Source of the DNA: Psychrobacter immobilis
Lineage (GTDB): Bacteria > Pseudomonadota > Gammaproteobacteria > Pseudomonadales > Moraxellaceae
Direction of reading: 5' to 3'
Assembly: GCF_904846285.1 (NCBI RefSeq)
Contig: NZ_CAJHAD010000001.1
Location: 1 to 64,000 of the forward strand
DNA: 64,000 nt
Positions 37,046 through 47,566 of this stretch are shown here, in pieces. A model generated the notes under the pieces. That model searched no databases, was not told where the DNA came from, and saw nothing but the letters and a program-made list of their open reading frames with translations. The translations under genes and the position numbers were made by a program. The stretch's first letter is position 1, and each line of letters starts with the position of its first letter.

Positions 37046-38098
37046 TTATTTGGTGCCAGAAAAGGCGTTTTTGATGGTGGTCAAATCCTTTATCCATTGG
37101 TAATAACCACCGAATGCTAGGTAAGAGTCTGGGCTAAGGTAAACCACTTGTCCTTTACTCCAAGCATTGGTTTGGGCGACCAATGGATTGTCCAATACTG
37201 CTTTTGCACCAGCGCCATCTTCCCCAATTGCTGCACTGCGATCGACGACGAATAGCCAGTCTGGATTGGTCTTTTGTAGATATTCAAAAGATACTGGCTG
37301 ACCGTGACGCGCGTCGGCGATTTGGTCATCAGCCATCGGGATATCTAATACCGTACGAATAAAACCATAGCGCGACTTATCACCATAAGCGGACAGCTTA
37401 TTGCCATTCACCATAACCACTAAGCCTTTGCCTTTATCTTTGGTTAGGGTTTTAGTGTCAGCGATAAGACCATCAATATTGCCTTGTAGTTTCGCTGCCT
37501 GAGCGCTTTTACCAAATAAAGCGCCCAAATCATGCAGGCGTTGCTTGCTCGACTCATAAATATTTGCCGTATCAATGGTCATATCAAGCGTTGGCGCAAT
37601 GTTTGATAGCGCGTCGTATTTTTCTGCCATCCGTGAGCCGACCAAAATAGCTTGTGGCTGCATAGCGTTCAAGGCTTCAAGGTCTGGCTCAAATACCGTA
37701 CCGACGGCTTTTGGTTCAGGCTGAGTTTTTGAGTGTAGATTATCTAAATGCAGCCCACTTGGCATGCCATCGACAGCCACATCAAGTGCCGCCAAATCTT
37801 GCATCAAGGTCATGTCATAAACGACCAATGGTGACGGATTCATTGCCAAGTCGACCTTACCTTTTGTCGTATCGACGGCAATAGTCGCCACAGAAACATT
37901 GTCATTATTGGCAACATTTGAGGCGTTATCAGCCGTTTGGTTCTCAGTCTTGGCATCTGCTGGCTCAGAGTCATTCGATTCAGGCGAGCTACAACCCGCC
38001 ATGCCAATGCTGGCAATCAGCGCTGTCATCATGGCAGCTAATAAAGGACGCTTAAAAAGGGGGCTAGCGTTGTGGTTTGAGCATAAAGTATTAGGCAT
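37046..38098 (-). CDS. Iron-siderophore ABC importer, binding lipoprotein
   Basis: A 350-residue FepB/CeuE/YclQ-type binding protein. Lipobox MAGC gives Cys36 as the lipidated residue. An acidic Asn/Asp/Ala-rich linker (~38-75) is followed by the two-lobe domain, with PSPLVVYDMTLMQDLAALDVAVDGMP, LNAMQPQAILVGSRM and the DWLFVVDRSAAIG segment typical of the CeuE/FatB/VctP group. It is the first gene of the operon and divergent from tonB. Confidence 0.92.
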   Translation of the reverse strand: MPNTLCSNHNASPLFKRPLLAAMMTALIASIGMAGCSSPESNDSEPADAKTENQTADNASNVANNDNVSVATIAVDTTKGKVDLAMNPSPLVVYDMTLMQDLAALDVAVDGMPSGLHLDNLHSKTQPEPKAVGTVFEPDLEALNAMQPQAILVGSRMAEKYDALSNIAPTLDMTIDTANIYESSKQRLHDLGALFGKSAQAAKLQGNIDGLIADTKTLTKDKGKGLVVMVNGNKLSAYGDKSRYGFIRTVLDIPMADDQIADARHGQPVSFEYLQKTNPDWLFVVDRSAAIGEDGAGAKAVLDNPLVAQTNAWSKGQVVYLSPDSYLAFGGYYQWIKDLTTIKNAFSGTK

Positions 38099-38308
38099 AA
38101 ATAACTCGGTTTATCAAAGGGTTGGGCAGTCTTATAGGAAAAATACTAAATAAAAACTGCTAAATAATGAATCAACTTATAACTTATCAAGGCTGTTTTC
38201 TATCGTTGCTTTATAATTGGTTTTTTATGATAAGTTGCTTCTATAAATTGCTTATATAAGTATCATAAAACAGCCATCATGATAAAGTAATTGAGACTTA
38301 TTATCAAC

Positions 38309-38327
38309 AACAATGATAATGGTTTTT
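38309..38327. promoter_or_regulatory. Fur-box-like site between the importer and tonB
   Basis: AACAATGATAATGGTTTTT agrees with the Fur consensus at 13 of 19 positions. A -35-like TTGACA at 38335-38340 lies beside it. Either divergent operon could be controlled. Confidence 0.5.
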
Positions 38328-38469
38328 ATTAACGTTGACAGTTTTTACTATATTAATCTTATAAAATGCTTACGCTATAAGGTGGTAGCGATTAGTTAGA
38401 TTGGGTTTTGCTGACCCGAATCTTCTAGAATATGAGATATTAGACTAAAGATATTGGAAATTTACTATT

Positions 38470-38488
38470 GATAATAATTATCGTTTGC
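38470..38488 (+). promoter_or_regulatory. Fur-box-like site before tonB
   Basis: GATAATAATTATCGTTTGC matches the Fur consensus at 14 of 19 positions and is followed by a further ATTATTATC. It lies 44 bases before the tonB start. Confidence 0.65.
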
Positions 38489-38532
38489 ATTATTATCGAC
38501 ACCATTCTATGACGGTTAAATGTTAGGGTGTT

Positions 38533-39495
38533 ATGAGTTCAACGGATTTAGACGCGCCACCACTGAAAGCAATACTTATCGCTATTATCGTTGTGGTGGG
38601 ATTACATGTGCTCACGGCCGTTGCTTTGGTAACGATAAAACCGTCTGAGCCTAAAATTGAGCCTATCAAAGAAACGCTGCCTATCGAGATAGAGTTAATC
38701 TCATTGCCTGCTCAAAATACCGAGCCTGAGGTAAAAGCGGACCAACCAGCCGCTCAGCAAAAGACTCAGCCAATAGTAGAGCCTGAGCGGATAGAGCCGC
38801 CTAAGCCACAGCCAAAACAAAAACCAATAGCAGAGCCGAAGGCTAAAGTAGTGACAGCAAAGCCAACAGAGATAAGGAACAAAACGGCTGATGTCGAACC
38901 TGTTGCTAAAGTAGAAAACAAAAAGCCTGACGTTATTAAGAAAGAATCCCCTAAAATAGATACATCGATGGCCGATGAGCAACGTAAGATAATAGCGGCA
39001 CAAGCGGAAAAAGCCGCTCAAGATGCCCATGCTAGGGCAGTCGCAGACGCCAAAGCTGCCCGCGAGGCACAAGCTGCTGCAGATGCGAACACTGCAAAAG
39101 AGGCCGCTCAAAAAGCCGCACAAGCAAAGGCTGAAAGGGAAGCTGCGGCTCAAGCAAAAGCAGATGCCGACGCCAAAGCTGCGGCGGCGGCCAGTAATGA
39201 GCCTGTCAATTTTACCGCCAGCAATGCCAATTGGGCATCAGCACCAAACTTTAGCTTCCCTGAGCGTGCCGCCAAGCGAGCCCGTTCAGGCGATACGCTT
39301 AATGTGGTATTAATACTAAGGGTCAATAAACAAGGTGGTATCGATAGCGTGCGAATTGCCCAATCATCAGGAAATTCACTGGTCGATAAAGAGGCACAGC
39401 GCCAAGTCCGCTCTGGTAGGTTCAAACCCTTTAGCAAAAACGGTGTGCCAGTGGTCGGTAATGTGACATTGCCCATCGCTTATGCAGTTCCATAG
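38533..39495 (+). CDS. tonB: Energy transducer TonB
   Basis: A 320-residue TonB protein: one N-terminal membrane helix (~10-32), a Pro/Lys/Glu linker (~45-140), an Ala/Lys/Glu coiled-coil stretch (~145-220, TolA-like) and the C-terminal TonB domain (~225-320, with RSGDTLNVVLILRVNKQGGI and VRSGRFKPF). It carries proton-motive energy to outer-membrane receptors. The start follows AGGGTG and the gene leads tonB-exbB-exbD. Confidence 0.93.
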   Translation: MSSTDLDAPPLKAILIAIIVVVGLHVLTAVALVTIKPSEPKIEPIKETLPIEIELISLPAQNTEPEVKADQPAAQQKTQPIVEPERIEPPKPQPKQKPIAEPKAKVVTAKPTEIRNKTADVEPVAKVENKKPDVIKKESPKIDTSMADEQRKIIAAQAEKAAQDAHARAVADAKAAREAQAAADANTAKEAAQKAAQAKAEREAAAQAKADADAKAAAAASNEPVNFTASNANWASAPNFSFPERAAKRARSGDTLNVVLILRVNKQGGIDSVRIAQSSGNSLVDKEAQRQVRSGRFKPFSKNGVPVVGNVTLPIAYAVP

Positions 39496-39606
39496 AGATA
39501 CAAAAACCAGTTATCAAGATATCTAAGTGGCACACATTATTGCCGCCAACTGTTATCGATAATTATAAAATAACAAGTAATGACATCCCACTTTAAGGAG
39601 TCTGAC

Positions 39607-40314
39607 ATGGACTTTACGACCTACTGGCAATATAGCGATATGGTGACCAGAACCTTATTTTTCTTGCTCCTTGCCTTATCTATCGTCTCTTGGGTGACCG
39701 GTATCATTCGTATACTGCAAAGTCGCAAACTGGCCGCTAGTGTCGCCGATGATTTGAGTGCGCAGATTCATAGCAGGCGCGCACGTTTGATTGATACGGA
39801 TGGTGCGACGCGGCGTTTGGTGATTGAGCAGACCTTACTTAAGCATATCGGTCGCTACCGTTTTGCCAGTGAGCGCGGTTTACCTATCCTTGGTACAACG
39901 GCAGCAATTGCACCATTTATCGGATTGTTTGGCACGGTGTGGGGTATTTTTCATGCGCTACATAATATTGGCGTTAGTGGGCAAGCGGGCTTGGGACAAG
40001 TAGCAGGGCCAGTTGGTGAAGCCCTTATTATGACGGGTTTGGGGATTGCTGTTGCCATTCCAGCGGTGGTGTTTTATAACCTAGCGGTGCGCATCAATCG
40101 CCGCGTGATGTACCATGCCAACGATAGAGCGCATGATTTGTTGGCGCAATCTGCCGACATCGCGGCTTCTCAGCAACCATCAGCTCAGCAATCAACAGCA
40201 AACAGTAAGTCTAGTACGACTCAAACACAATCAACCAAAAGTGTGAGCTCTGAGCAACAAGCTGTTCAGTCATCTGAACTTTATCGTAAGTCAGCGCCAT
40301 CGCAGTTGTCATGA
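39607..40314 (+). CDS. exbB: ExbB proton-channel protein
   Basis: A MotA/TolQ/ExbB-family protein of 235 residues with three membrane helices; LPILGTTAAIAPFIGLFGTVWGIFHAL and EALIMTGLGIAVAIPAVVFYN hold the conserved channel residues. I start at the ATG at 39607 because AAGGAG stands six bases before it. The C-terminal ~60 residues are a low-complexity Ser/Gln/Thr tail absent from E. coli ExbB. Confidence 0.93.
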   Translation: MDFTTYWQYSDMVTRTLFFLLLALSIVSWVTGIIRILQSRKLAASVADDLSAQIHSRRARLIDTDGATRRLVIEQTLLKHIGRYRFASERGLPILGTTAAIAPFIGLFGTVWGIFHALHNIGVSGQAGLGQVAGPVGEALIMTGLGIAVAIPAVVFYNLAVRINRRVMYHANDRAHDLLAQSADIAASQQPSAQQSTANSKSSTTQTQSTKSVSSEQQAVQSSELYRKSAPSQLS

Positions 40315-40420
40315 TTGTTTAACAAAGAAGCGCTAAGCTAAAGCAGTTTAGAAAAGCAACGCGAAAATCAGCTAAAAGCACGAGTGGCAAAGATTCTAAT
40401 TAACGATATTGAGAATAATT

Positions 40421-40822
40421 ATGGCATTTCAATTGGGTGATGATGACGTTCAAAGCATGAATGAGATGAACCTTATTCCGCTTATCGATATCATGCTGGT
40501 ATTGATGATTATCTTTTTATTGACGGCGACGGTGCTAAACCCAACCGTACCCTTAGATTTACCAAAGACCAGTGCTGAGCTAAACCAAGCGCCGCCAGAA
40601 GCCATTCAAATTAGCATTGATAAAGATGCAGGTTTATTTTGGGATGATGAGCCTCTTAGCATGGAGGAATTAGCAGCGCGTCTGCAAGCGCAGTCGGCGA
40701 GCGGTAAGGATCCGTCTATCCAGCTGCGCGCTGATAAAGAAGGTAAGTATGATACCGTGGCGCAAGTATTGGCGGCTGCCAGCCAAGCGGGGCTAAGTAA
40801 GATTGCTTTTGTTAACGAGTAA
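40421..40822 (+). CDS. exbD: ExbD biopolymer transport protein
   Basis: A 133-residue ExbD with a cytoplasmic MAFQLGDDDVQSMNEMNLIPLID start and one helix holding the conserved Asp of NLIPLIDIMLVLMIIF, the proton-carrying residue. A periplasmic domain follows. The ATG at 40421 is chosen over the TTG at 40409. It ends the tonB operon, before a terminator. Confidence 0.93.
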   Translation: MAFQLGDDDVQSMNEMNLIPLIDIMLVLMIIFLLTATVLNPTVPLDLPKTSAELNQAPPEAIQISIDKDAGLFWDDEPLSMEELAARLQAQSASGKDPSIQLRADKEGKYDTVAQVLAAASQAGLSKIAFVNE

Positions 40823-41000
40823 TTTTTTAAAACGTGCAGGACTTAAAAGTAAATGCGCTATGAAAAAAAGCCTTTAGAAGAATGGTCTCTAGAAAAACAG
40901 TCTCTAGAAAAACAGACTGCCAAGATAAACCAGTAGGCTTAGCAATAAAAAAATAACCAAGACAATAACAAGAATAATTAAAATAATAACTCTTTTCTCC

Positions 41001-41038
41001 GGCCTCGCTTGGGCAACCTTGCGAGGTTATCTTTTTTT
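41001..41038 (+). terminator. Terminator of the tonB operon
   Basis: CCTCGC pairs with GCGAGG across a twelve-base loop; T-rich tail. Confidence 0.7.
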
Positions 41039-41092
41039 CGGCTGCCTTTGAGCGAAGCGAATAGCTTATAAGTTGAATGCTTTATATAGCGA

Positions 41093-41566
41093 TTACCAGC
41101 CATAGCCAAATGGGCGATAACCGTAACCTAAGCGTCCAGAGCCATAACCAAACGGATAAGGCGAGCGCAGATAATCAAAGTCACGCTGGCGGATATAATA
41201 GTAGCGCCCTTGGGAGTACGCTTCCTCGAGCTTTTCGATACCTTCGAGCGGACAGACAGGCTGCCAATCATAACCTTCGCGACCAAGTTTATAAGCATTG
41301 AGCTCAGTACAGTAATTTTTCAGCCCTTGCTGACGTCCTTGCTCCCACAATACGCGGTTTGGCGTTGCGCCAACGACGCTTGCGCATTGATTGGTATAGT
41401 TACCAAAGTAAGCGCCTGAGCGCCCACGGATACCATCAGCATAGCCGACCTCTTGCCAGTTGCTATTTTGGCATTGTTCAGGCGTTGGACTTTGGGTGGT
41501 TGCGCAGCCGGATAAGGCAAATAAAGCCGCGCCCATTAGCGAGATAGTAAGACGAGGTTTACGCAT
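41093..41566 (-). CDS. DUF2799 lipoprotein
   Basis: A 157-residue envelope lipoprotein (from the ATG at 41566, lipobox LSGC, Cys21). The NWQEVGYADGIRGRSGAYF segment and the YKLGREGYDWQPVC segment match DUF2799, a family of unknown role found beside envelope genes. The last 30 residues are rich in Tyr, Gly, Pro and Phe. A start at 41632 would add 22 polar residues in front of the signal peptide, which is unlikely. Confidence 0.83.
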   Translation of the reverse strand: MRKPRLTISLMGAALFALSGCATTQSPTPEQCQNSNWQEVGYADGIRGRSGAYFGNYTNQCASVVGATPNRVLWEQGRQQGLKNYCTELNAYKLGREGYDWQPVCPLEGIEKLEEAYSQGRYYYIRQRDFDYLRSPYPFGYGSGRLGYGYRPFGYGW

Positions 41567-42002
41567 GATTTTACCGACGCATTTACTCTTTTGTGAGGCG
41601 GTCGATGAGTTTCGCTTAAGAAGATAATTCATAATAAACCTGCGCGTGTTTAAAATTATGGTTTATCATAGCACTTTTTTATATAGTCAACTTCTTGCAT
41701 CTTGTTGGTAAATGAGGCGTTTTCTGTACTAAGTATTTGATATAGCACTATAAATAGCAGCGCATTGGTGGGTATCAGTCTTGCTCAATATTTAGCTACT
41801 TATCAGCGATAGTATTTGCGACCGCTTGATTTTTAAAGGTTTACGCGCATTATAAGCACGTAGCTATTATATAGCTGATAAAAGCTGTATCGCTAATAGA
41901 GGTTTATAATTAAGCTTTTTATATAAATAACCACGTTAATAGGTTATTCATCCTGTTTTAATTGCTAGGACTACACTAATTAAGTTAAAAGGTCAGACTG
42001 TT
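41567..42002. other. AT-rich divergent region
   Basis: No gene or structured RNA seen. It holds the promoters for the DUF2799 gene and the next gene. Confidence 0.4.
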
Positions 42003-42599
42003 ATGGGCATGTGGATTGCGATCGCCATTGTACTATTCGTATTAGGGAGTATGATGGCGCTCAAACCTAGCGGAATCGACCAGCGTTTGGATAAGCTGCG
42101 CATGACCGCGCGTCGCTTACAACTCAATCCTAAATTGGTGACTTGCCCAGATTGGGTAAAGGGTAAAGACAACGAGTATGGTCGCGGGATGATGGGTCAA
42201 TATTGCTTGGTGCTCGATGATACACAGCTGCCATATACACGCTATCAAGTGATTGATGGGCAATGGCGACCAGATAGCAGTTTTGTCGATACCACTACAG
42301 ATGCGACTAAGCTCAATATTCCAACTACTATTCGGTCTAGTCAAAGCAATAATCATACGACGGTTAAGAAGACCAATTTTCGTTTGGATAAAGTGCCACT
42401 AGATTTACCCGTCAGTATTGAGCCCTATGTAAAAGGCTTATTGACAAAGGCTAATAGCATTGTAATTTATTGGGAAGATATTGCCTATGTGCGTCCTGCG
42501 ACCAATCCTGCTTATCAGCAAAAATTGATTGAGAGTGATTTATTATTGCTTAAACAGAAGCTTGAAGAGTGGGCGCTACAGATGCAAAAGAGCTTATGA
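42003..42599 (+). CDS. Single-pass membrane protein, unrecognised
   Basis: A 198-residue protein with one N-terminal helix (MWIAIAIVLFVLGSMMAL) and a cytoplasmic-type domain with MTARRLQLNPKLVTCPDWV. The central part is Thr/Ser-rich, and the end is a helix (LLLLKQKLEEWALQMQ). I recognise no named family, but such a gene next to topA in relatives would be a useful check. The pattern of a lone helix with a basic stretch after it suggests an inner-membrane anchor. Confidence 0.7.
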   Translation: MGMWIAIAIVLFVLGSMMALKPSGIDQRLDKLRMTARRLQLNPKLVTCPDWVKGKDNEYGRGMMGQYCLVLDDTQLPYTRYQVIDGQWRPDSSFVDTTTDATKLNIPTTIRSSQSNNHTTVKKTNFRLDKVPLDLPVSIEPYVKGLLTKANSIVIYWEDIAYVRPATNPAYQQKLIESDLLLLKQKLEEWALQMQKSL

Positions 42600-42880
42600 A
42601 AATCGTGTCAGGGTAGTAAATCAATTTTTCGTCTCCATTAAGAGGCAATATGCAAGTCCTTTTGGCAAACTCTCAGTCATTTTAAGTTGACAGCTTAATG
42701 CTTAGCAGTGTAACGTCTTTATAACTGTATCTATGCGTTATGGTTATTGTTTGTTTTATAACCGTTTTTATCGGCAGCCCTTACTACAATAATTCGCTGA
42801 GCCATTATAACTAACTATTATAAATTGCCAGCTGCCGAATTTATCCTTATTTTAATTTACTTATTATGGTGTCGTCACTT

Positions 42881-45547
42881 ATGGCAAAACCCGCAACCAA
42901 AAAAAGTCCAGCTGCGGCTGCTGACAAAACTAAAGACAGCCCAAAGGGCAAGTCTTTGGTGATTGTAGAATCACCCGCCAAGGCAAAAACCATTAACAAA
43001 TACTTAGGCGACGACTTTATCGTACGCTCAAGTATCGGTCATATCCGTGATTTGCCAGTGGGCGCGAGCAAAAGCGCGAAGAAGCCTGCCGCAAGCAAAA
43101 AAGATGACAGCCTAAGCAAAGAAGAAAAAACCCAGCAAGCATTGGTCCGGCGCATGGGCGTCGACCCAGAACATAACTGGGCAGCAGTCTATGAAGTATT
43201 GCCCAATAAAACCAAGGTTATCAAAGAGCTTAAGGCCTTAGCCAAAGACGCTGACAAGATCTATCTCGCAACGGATATGGATAGAGAAGGGGAAGCGATT
43301 GCTTGGCACCTAAAAGAAGTTATCGGCGGTCCAGACAGTAAATATGAGCGCGTGGTCTTTAACGAGATTACCAAATCTGCCATCCAAAATGCTTTTAAAC
43401 AACCATCGAAGCTCGATATTGACCGTGTTAACGCCCAACAAGCACGGCGTTTTTTAGACCGTGTCGTTGGCTTTATGGTATCGCCATTATTGTGGCAAAA
43501 GGTTGCTCGCGGTCTGTCAGCAGGTCGTGTCCAATCGGTTGCCATGCGTTTGGTTGTGGAAAGAGAGCATGAGATTCGCGCCTTTATTCCAGAAGAATAC
43601 TGGCAGATTCATGCTGATACTCACGTCGCTAGCGGTAAAAAAGATGCTGAGCAAATTGCCATTCGTCTAGAAGCGACCAAGCAAGGTGGCAAAACGCTAA
43701 AGCTCGTCAATAAAGAGCAGACCGATAAAGTCTTAGCAGTACTTAACTCAAGCGACTTTATTGTTAAAGAGCGCGAAGAGAAGCCAACGCAATCACGTCC
43801 AAGTGCGCCGTTTATTACTTCGACCTTGCAACAAGCAGCCAGTACAAGATTGGGTTTTTCAGTTAAGAAAACCATGATTTTGGCGCAGCGTTTATACGAA
43901 GCCGGTCATATTACTTATATGCGTACCGACTCGACTTTCTTGTCTGGTGATGCATTGGCGGCGGTACGTGGCTATATTGAAGACAGCTATGGCGCAAAAT
44001 ACGTGCCAGAAAAGCCAAACTTCTATGGCAATAAACAAGGCGCACAAGAGGCGCATGAAGCCATTCGTCCCTCTAACGTCAATATGAAGTCAACACAGCT
44101 TAAGGGCGTTGAGCGTGATGCCATCCGTCTGTACGAGTTGATTTGGCGTCAGTTTGTTGCCTGTCAGATGCTGCCAGCAAAATACTTGTCAGTGAATCTG
44201 TTTGTTGCTGCCAATGATGTGGAGTTAAAAGCGCGTGGTCGCACTTTAGTATTTGATGGCTTTACTAAAGTTATGCCACCGGCGAAGACCGACGATACTT
44301 TATTACCGGATGTTAAAAAGGGCGATAAATTAACGCTAGATAAGCTTGATCCAAGCCAACACTTTACCAAGCCACCTCCGCGCTATACTGAGGCAAGCTT
44401 GGTCAAAGAGCTTGAGAAAAAAGGTATCGGTCGTCCATCGACTTACGCTTCTATCATCTCGACCATTCAAGATCGCGGTTATGTGAAGCTTGAAAATAAG
44501 CGTTTATTTGCCGAAAAAATGGGTGATATCGTCACTGATAGATTGACGGCAAGTTTCCCAGACTTGATGGATTATACCTTTACCGCTGCGCTAGAAGACA
44601 AGCTTGACCATGTCGCTGAAGGCGATACCGACTGGAAAGATGTCCTCGATAACTTTTATGGCGACTTTAAAAAGACCCTAGATCGTGCCAAAGAAAAAGA
44701 CGGCATGCGTCCGAATGATCCAACCGATGTGCCAGATGTACATTGCGATATTTGCGATCGTCCGATGCAATTACGTACCGGCTCAACGGGTGTATTCTTA
44801 GGTTGTACTGGCTATAATTTACCGCCAAAAGAGCGCTGTAAAGGCACTAAGAACTTAATGCCGGTCGAAGCGTTTGCCAATCTTGACGATGCCGAGGGTG
44901 ATGACGAAGCGGCTGAAGTTAAAGATTTGATGGAGAAAAAGCGCTGCCCAAAATGCGGTACGGCCATGAATGGTTATATCGTCGACGGTGGTCTCAAGCT
45001 ACATATCTGTGGTAATAACCCAGATTGCGACGGTTATATACTAGAAGAAGGTAAATTTGAAGTACCGGGGTCAGATGCACCGACCATTGACTGTAATAAA
45101 TGTGATGGACAGATGGAGCTAAAGACCGGACGCTTTGGTCCTTACTTTGCTTGTCAGAAATGTGACAATACCCGTAAAGTGCTCAAAACCGGCGAAGCTG
45201 CACCGCCGCGTATGGATCCTATTCATCTGCCAGAGCTAAAATCAACCAAGCACGATGATTACTTTATCTTGCGTGAGGGCGCGGCTGGGATGTTCTTAGC
45301 AGCATCTAAGTTCCCGAAAGTACGCGAAACACGTCCGCCAAAGCTTGCTGAGCTGCGAGAGATCAAAAATAAAATGGAAGATAAGTTCCAGTATTTGTTT
45401 GAAGGTCCAGATGAAGACCCTGATGGCAATCCAACGATTCTACGCTGGTCACGCAAGAAAAAAGAGCAGTATATCGGCTCTGAGAAAAACGGCAAAGCCA
45501 CCCGTTGGGGGGTGTACTGGCGTAATGGTGAATGGGTAGAAGAGTAA
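42881..45547 (+). CDS. topA: DNA topoisomerase I
   Basis: A type IA topoisomerase of 888 residues that relaxes negative supercoils. A basic Lys/Ala lead (~1-22) comes before the TOPRIM domain ([29 protein letters not shown]). The active Tyr is in [11 protein letters not shown]. Three C-terminal Cys4 zinc modules are visible: CDICDRPM to [12 protein letters not shown] to NPDC and CNKCDGQM to CQKC. The ATG at 42881 fits the lead better than 42866. Followed by a bidirectional terminator. Confidence 0.97.
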   Translation: MAKPATKKSPAAAADKTKDSPKGKSLVIVESPAKAKTINKYLGDDFIVRSSIGHIRDLPVGASKSAKKPAASKKDDSLSKEEKTQQALVRRMGVDPEHNWAAVYEVLPNKTKVIKELKALAKDADKIYLATDMDREGEAIAWHLKEVIGGPDSKYERVVFNEITKSAIQNAFKQPSKLDIDRVNAQQARRFLDRVVGFMVSPLLWQKVARGLSAGRVQSVAMRLVVEREHEIRAFIPEEYWQIHADTHVASGKKDAEQIAIRLEATKQGGKTLKLVNKEQTDKVLAVLNSSDFIVKEREEKPTQSRPSAPFITSTLQQAASTRLGFSVKKTMILAQRLYEAGHITYMRTDSTFLSGDALAAVRGYIEDSYGAKYVPEKPNFYGNKQGAQEAHEAIRPSNVNMKSTQLKGVERDAIRLYELIWRQFVACQMLPAKYLSVNLFVAANDVELKARGRTLVFDGFTKVMPPAKTDDTLLPDVKKGDKLTLDKLDPSQHFTKPPPRYTEASLVKELEKKGIGRPSTYASIISTIQDRGYVKLENKRLFAEKMGDIVTDRLTASFPDLMDYTFTAALEDKLDHVAEGDTDWKDVLDNFYGDFKKTLDRAKEKDGMRPNDPTDVPDVHCDICDRPMQLRTGSTGVFLGCTGYNLPPKERCKGTKNLMPVEAFANLDDAEGDDEAAEVKDLMEKKRCPKCGTAMNGYIVDGGLKLHICGNNPDCDGYILEEGKFEVPGSDAPTIDCNKCDGQMELKTGRFGPYFACQKCDNTRKVLKTGEAAPPRMDPIHLPELKSTKHDDYFILREGAAGMFLAASKFPKVRETRPPKLAELREIKNKMEDKFQYLFEGPDEDPDGNPTILRWSRKKKEQYIGSEKNGKATRWGVYWRNGEWVEE

Positions 45548-45581
45548 GCCTGTTTTACTTTTACCATAAATCGCTTTAAAT

Positions 45582-45617
45582 AAAAAAACCTCTTAGATAA
45601 TCTAAGAGGTTTTTTTA
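45582..45617. terminator. Bidirectional terminator between topA and sodC
   Basis: AACCTCTTAGA pairs with TCTAAGAGGTT around three bases, with A and T runs on the two sides. Confidence 0.9.
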
Positions 45618-45677
45618 TGCTATCAATTTGAAGAATACTAACAGTATTGAGCTTTAAAAGTTATTGGCTAAATACGA

Positions 45678-46235
45678 TTAGTTCTTTTCGATGATACCGC
45701 AAGCAACGCGATCGCCTGCATTACCAGCTGGCTGGCTAGTATAGTCGTCAACACCGCTGTGCACGATAAATGCTAAACGGTTAACACTATATTTACCGGC
45801 ATCAGCAGCGGAGATTTTCTTATTTACAAAGTTGATAGTAGCAACACCATCGGCATTGGCGGTTAAGTTCGGCAAGTCGCCCGCATGACCATTCATATCA
45901 TCAGGGTTAGAGTGCGGTTTATTATCTGGATTGAAGTGACCACCTGCCGCTTTACCCATATCAGCACAGCTACCCGTTTCATGGATGTGTAGTGATACCG
46001 TTTTACCTGGTTGCAGGTTCATGAGCTTACCGTAGACTTGTACGCCGCCATCAACTGGACGTAGGAATACTTGACCCACTTCATTTTTATTACCAGCGAC
46101 TGCATTGATAGTAGATTTTAGCGCAGGTTGGCTAAGTGGATTGCCGGTTTGCATTTGACCTTCGACGGTTTGACAACCCGTCATTACAAACGCTGAACCA
46201 CATAATAGGGCACTTGCAAGCATCGTCTTATTCAT
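45678..46235 (-). CDS. sodC: Cu,Zn superoxide dismutase lipoprotein
   Basis: A 185-residue SodC with a lipoprotein signal (VMTGC, Cys21), so it is envelope-anchored. Copper- and zinc-site His residues are in VSLHIHETG, GGHFNPDNKPH, NGHAGDLPNL and FIVHSGVDDY; the disulfide Cys pair is in GSCAD and RVACG. The start MNKTML at 46235 has GGAG six bases before it. It protects periplasmic and surface parts from superoxide. Confidence 0.95.
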   Translation of the reverse strand: MNKTMLASALLCGSAFVMTGCQTVEGQMQTGNPLSQPALKSTINAVAGNKNEVGQVFLRPVDGGVQVYGKLMNLQPGKTVSLHIHETGSCADMGKAAGGHFNPDNKPHSNPDDMNGHAGDLPNLTANADGVATINFVNKKISAADAGKYSVNRLAFIVHSGVDDYTSQPAGNAGDRVACGIIEKN

Positions 46236-46406
46236 TATTATCTCCATTTATATTTAATCGTTATGATGAATTTCTATAGTTTTAGTTAAAATATTCAAAT
46301 ATTACCTAATACCGCAACCAGTATAGCCAAGCGTTAGATATAGTTATTCATCAAATGCGCAACAATCGGTTAATAAATGTAAGTATCGTATGGGTTTGCA
46401 AATGGT

Positions 46407-47528
46407 TTACGGTATTTTCTTTACTTCGTTTTGCCATACTAAGGTTTCGCCTGTTGCCATCGTTTGCAATAAATTATAACGAGGCATATCGGTCTGATTG
46501 TCTGCTATTGGCGATATTGGCGATATTGGCTGTGAGGGTTGCAAACTTAGCGTTAGCTGACTGCTGCTATCACGCATCAAATCAAACAAAGCGGACTCGA
46601 TTCTATTGCCTGTCTCACCGCAGCCCATTACAGTGCTGATGATGGTGCCGACTTTGAAAGTATTATCATTGAGTAAAAAATAGGGCGCGCGCGAGCCGTT
46701 ACAGCCTGAGCTAAAGGATGCGTATTGATTGTTAGGCCAACTCTCAAAGCTCGCTGAAATAGGGTGCTCAGGGTGATAAAAATTGCCCAAAGATTTTCTA
46801 GTTAATTCCCCTTTTGCCTCATAAGTATTACTGACGGCACTCACCAGCGTCCAATGATACTGCTCTAATAACTCGTTAGTAATGGGCAATCCAGTGGGAG
46901 CTGCTAATGCTTTAGGTGAGCCTATAAAAATTAGGCGATTACCGTTTTCGATATTAAGTGCCAAACGTTTAGGGGCAGCTTGTATGGCGACTGGCGCTGA
47001 TTCTGATGTTAAATGCGAAGTTGGCAATAACTCAAAATTAAGCCTAACAGGTGCGTACTTAACAAATAACGATTGAATACTATTATCCTCTGTAATCACA
47101 GTTTTATTATCAAGGTCATTGTCATCGTTACAGTTCGCTGGAACTTTGGCAAGATGAGAATAATAGGGATAAGGCGGCGCGGACACCGACTGAAAATCCA
47201 TCATATATTGTTCACAGCCTTGATAAAATCTGACTGCACTAGGTTCTATTGCTAAGGTAATCGGTGCAAAATTTTCGATATCGACTATGTTACCGTTTTG
47301 ATTAATTACTTGCGCCAATTGCCAGTCATAGTGAGCTACCCATTGCATTACTTGTGATTCTTTAATTACTATCTCGTCAGTAAAGTTAGATTTATCTTTA
47401 ATAACAGGTGCGTTGACGATAGTGGTCTGCTGGATACTATTCAATGGCGCAGACTGGCAACCCATTAATCCCACTGCTACAGACAAGCTGATAATAGTTA
47501 ATGAGCGCTTTATAGTTGGCAGGAGCAT
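46407..47528 (-). CDS. META-domain lipoprotein, copy 1
   Basis: A 373-residue envelope lipoprotein (lipobox LMGC, Cys24). The C-terminal ~130 residues form a META/HslJ-type domain with the usual SSGCNGSRAPYFL and TVMGCGETGNRIESALFDLM segments. The N-terminal part repeats a related order (MQWVAHYDWQLAQV, FYQGCEQYMMDF). It ends with ATGETLVWQNEVKK, nearly the same as the end of its neighbour. META proteins are heat-shock or envelope proteins; this one's function is unknown. It lies 38 bases after the paralogue. Confidence 0.8.
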   Translation of the reverse strand: MLLPTIKRSLTIISLSVAVGLMGCQSAPLNSIQQTTIVNAPVIKDKSNFTDEIVIKESQVMQWVAHYDWQLAQVINQNGNIVDIENFAPITLAIEPSAVRFYQGCEQYMMDFQSVSAPPYPYYSHLAKVPANCNDDNDLDNKTVITEDNSIQSLFVKYAPVRLNFELLPTSHLTSESAPVAIQAAPKRLALNIENGNRLIFIGSPKALAAPTGLPITNELLEQYHWTLVSAVSNTYEAKGELTRKSLGNFYHPEHPISASFESWPNNQYASFSSGCNGSRAPYFLLNDNTFKVGTIISTVMGCGETGNRIESALFDLMRDSSSQLTLSLQPSQPISPISPIADNQTDMPRYNLLQTMATGETLVWQNEVKKIP

Positions 47529-47566
47529 TGTAAAATCCTTTTAAAAAATATGAAAATGAATAGAGG

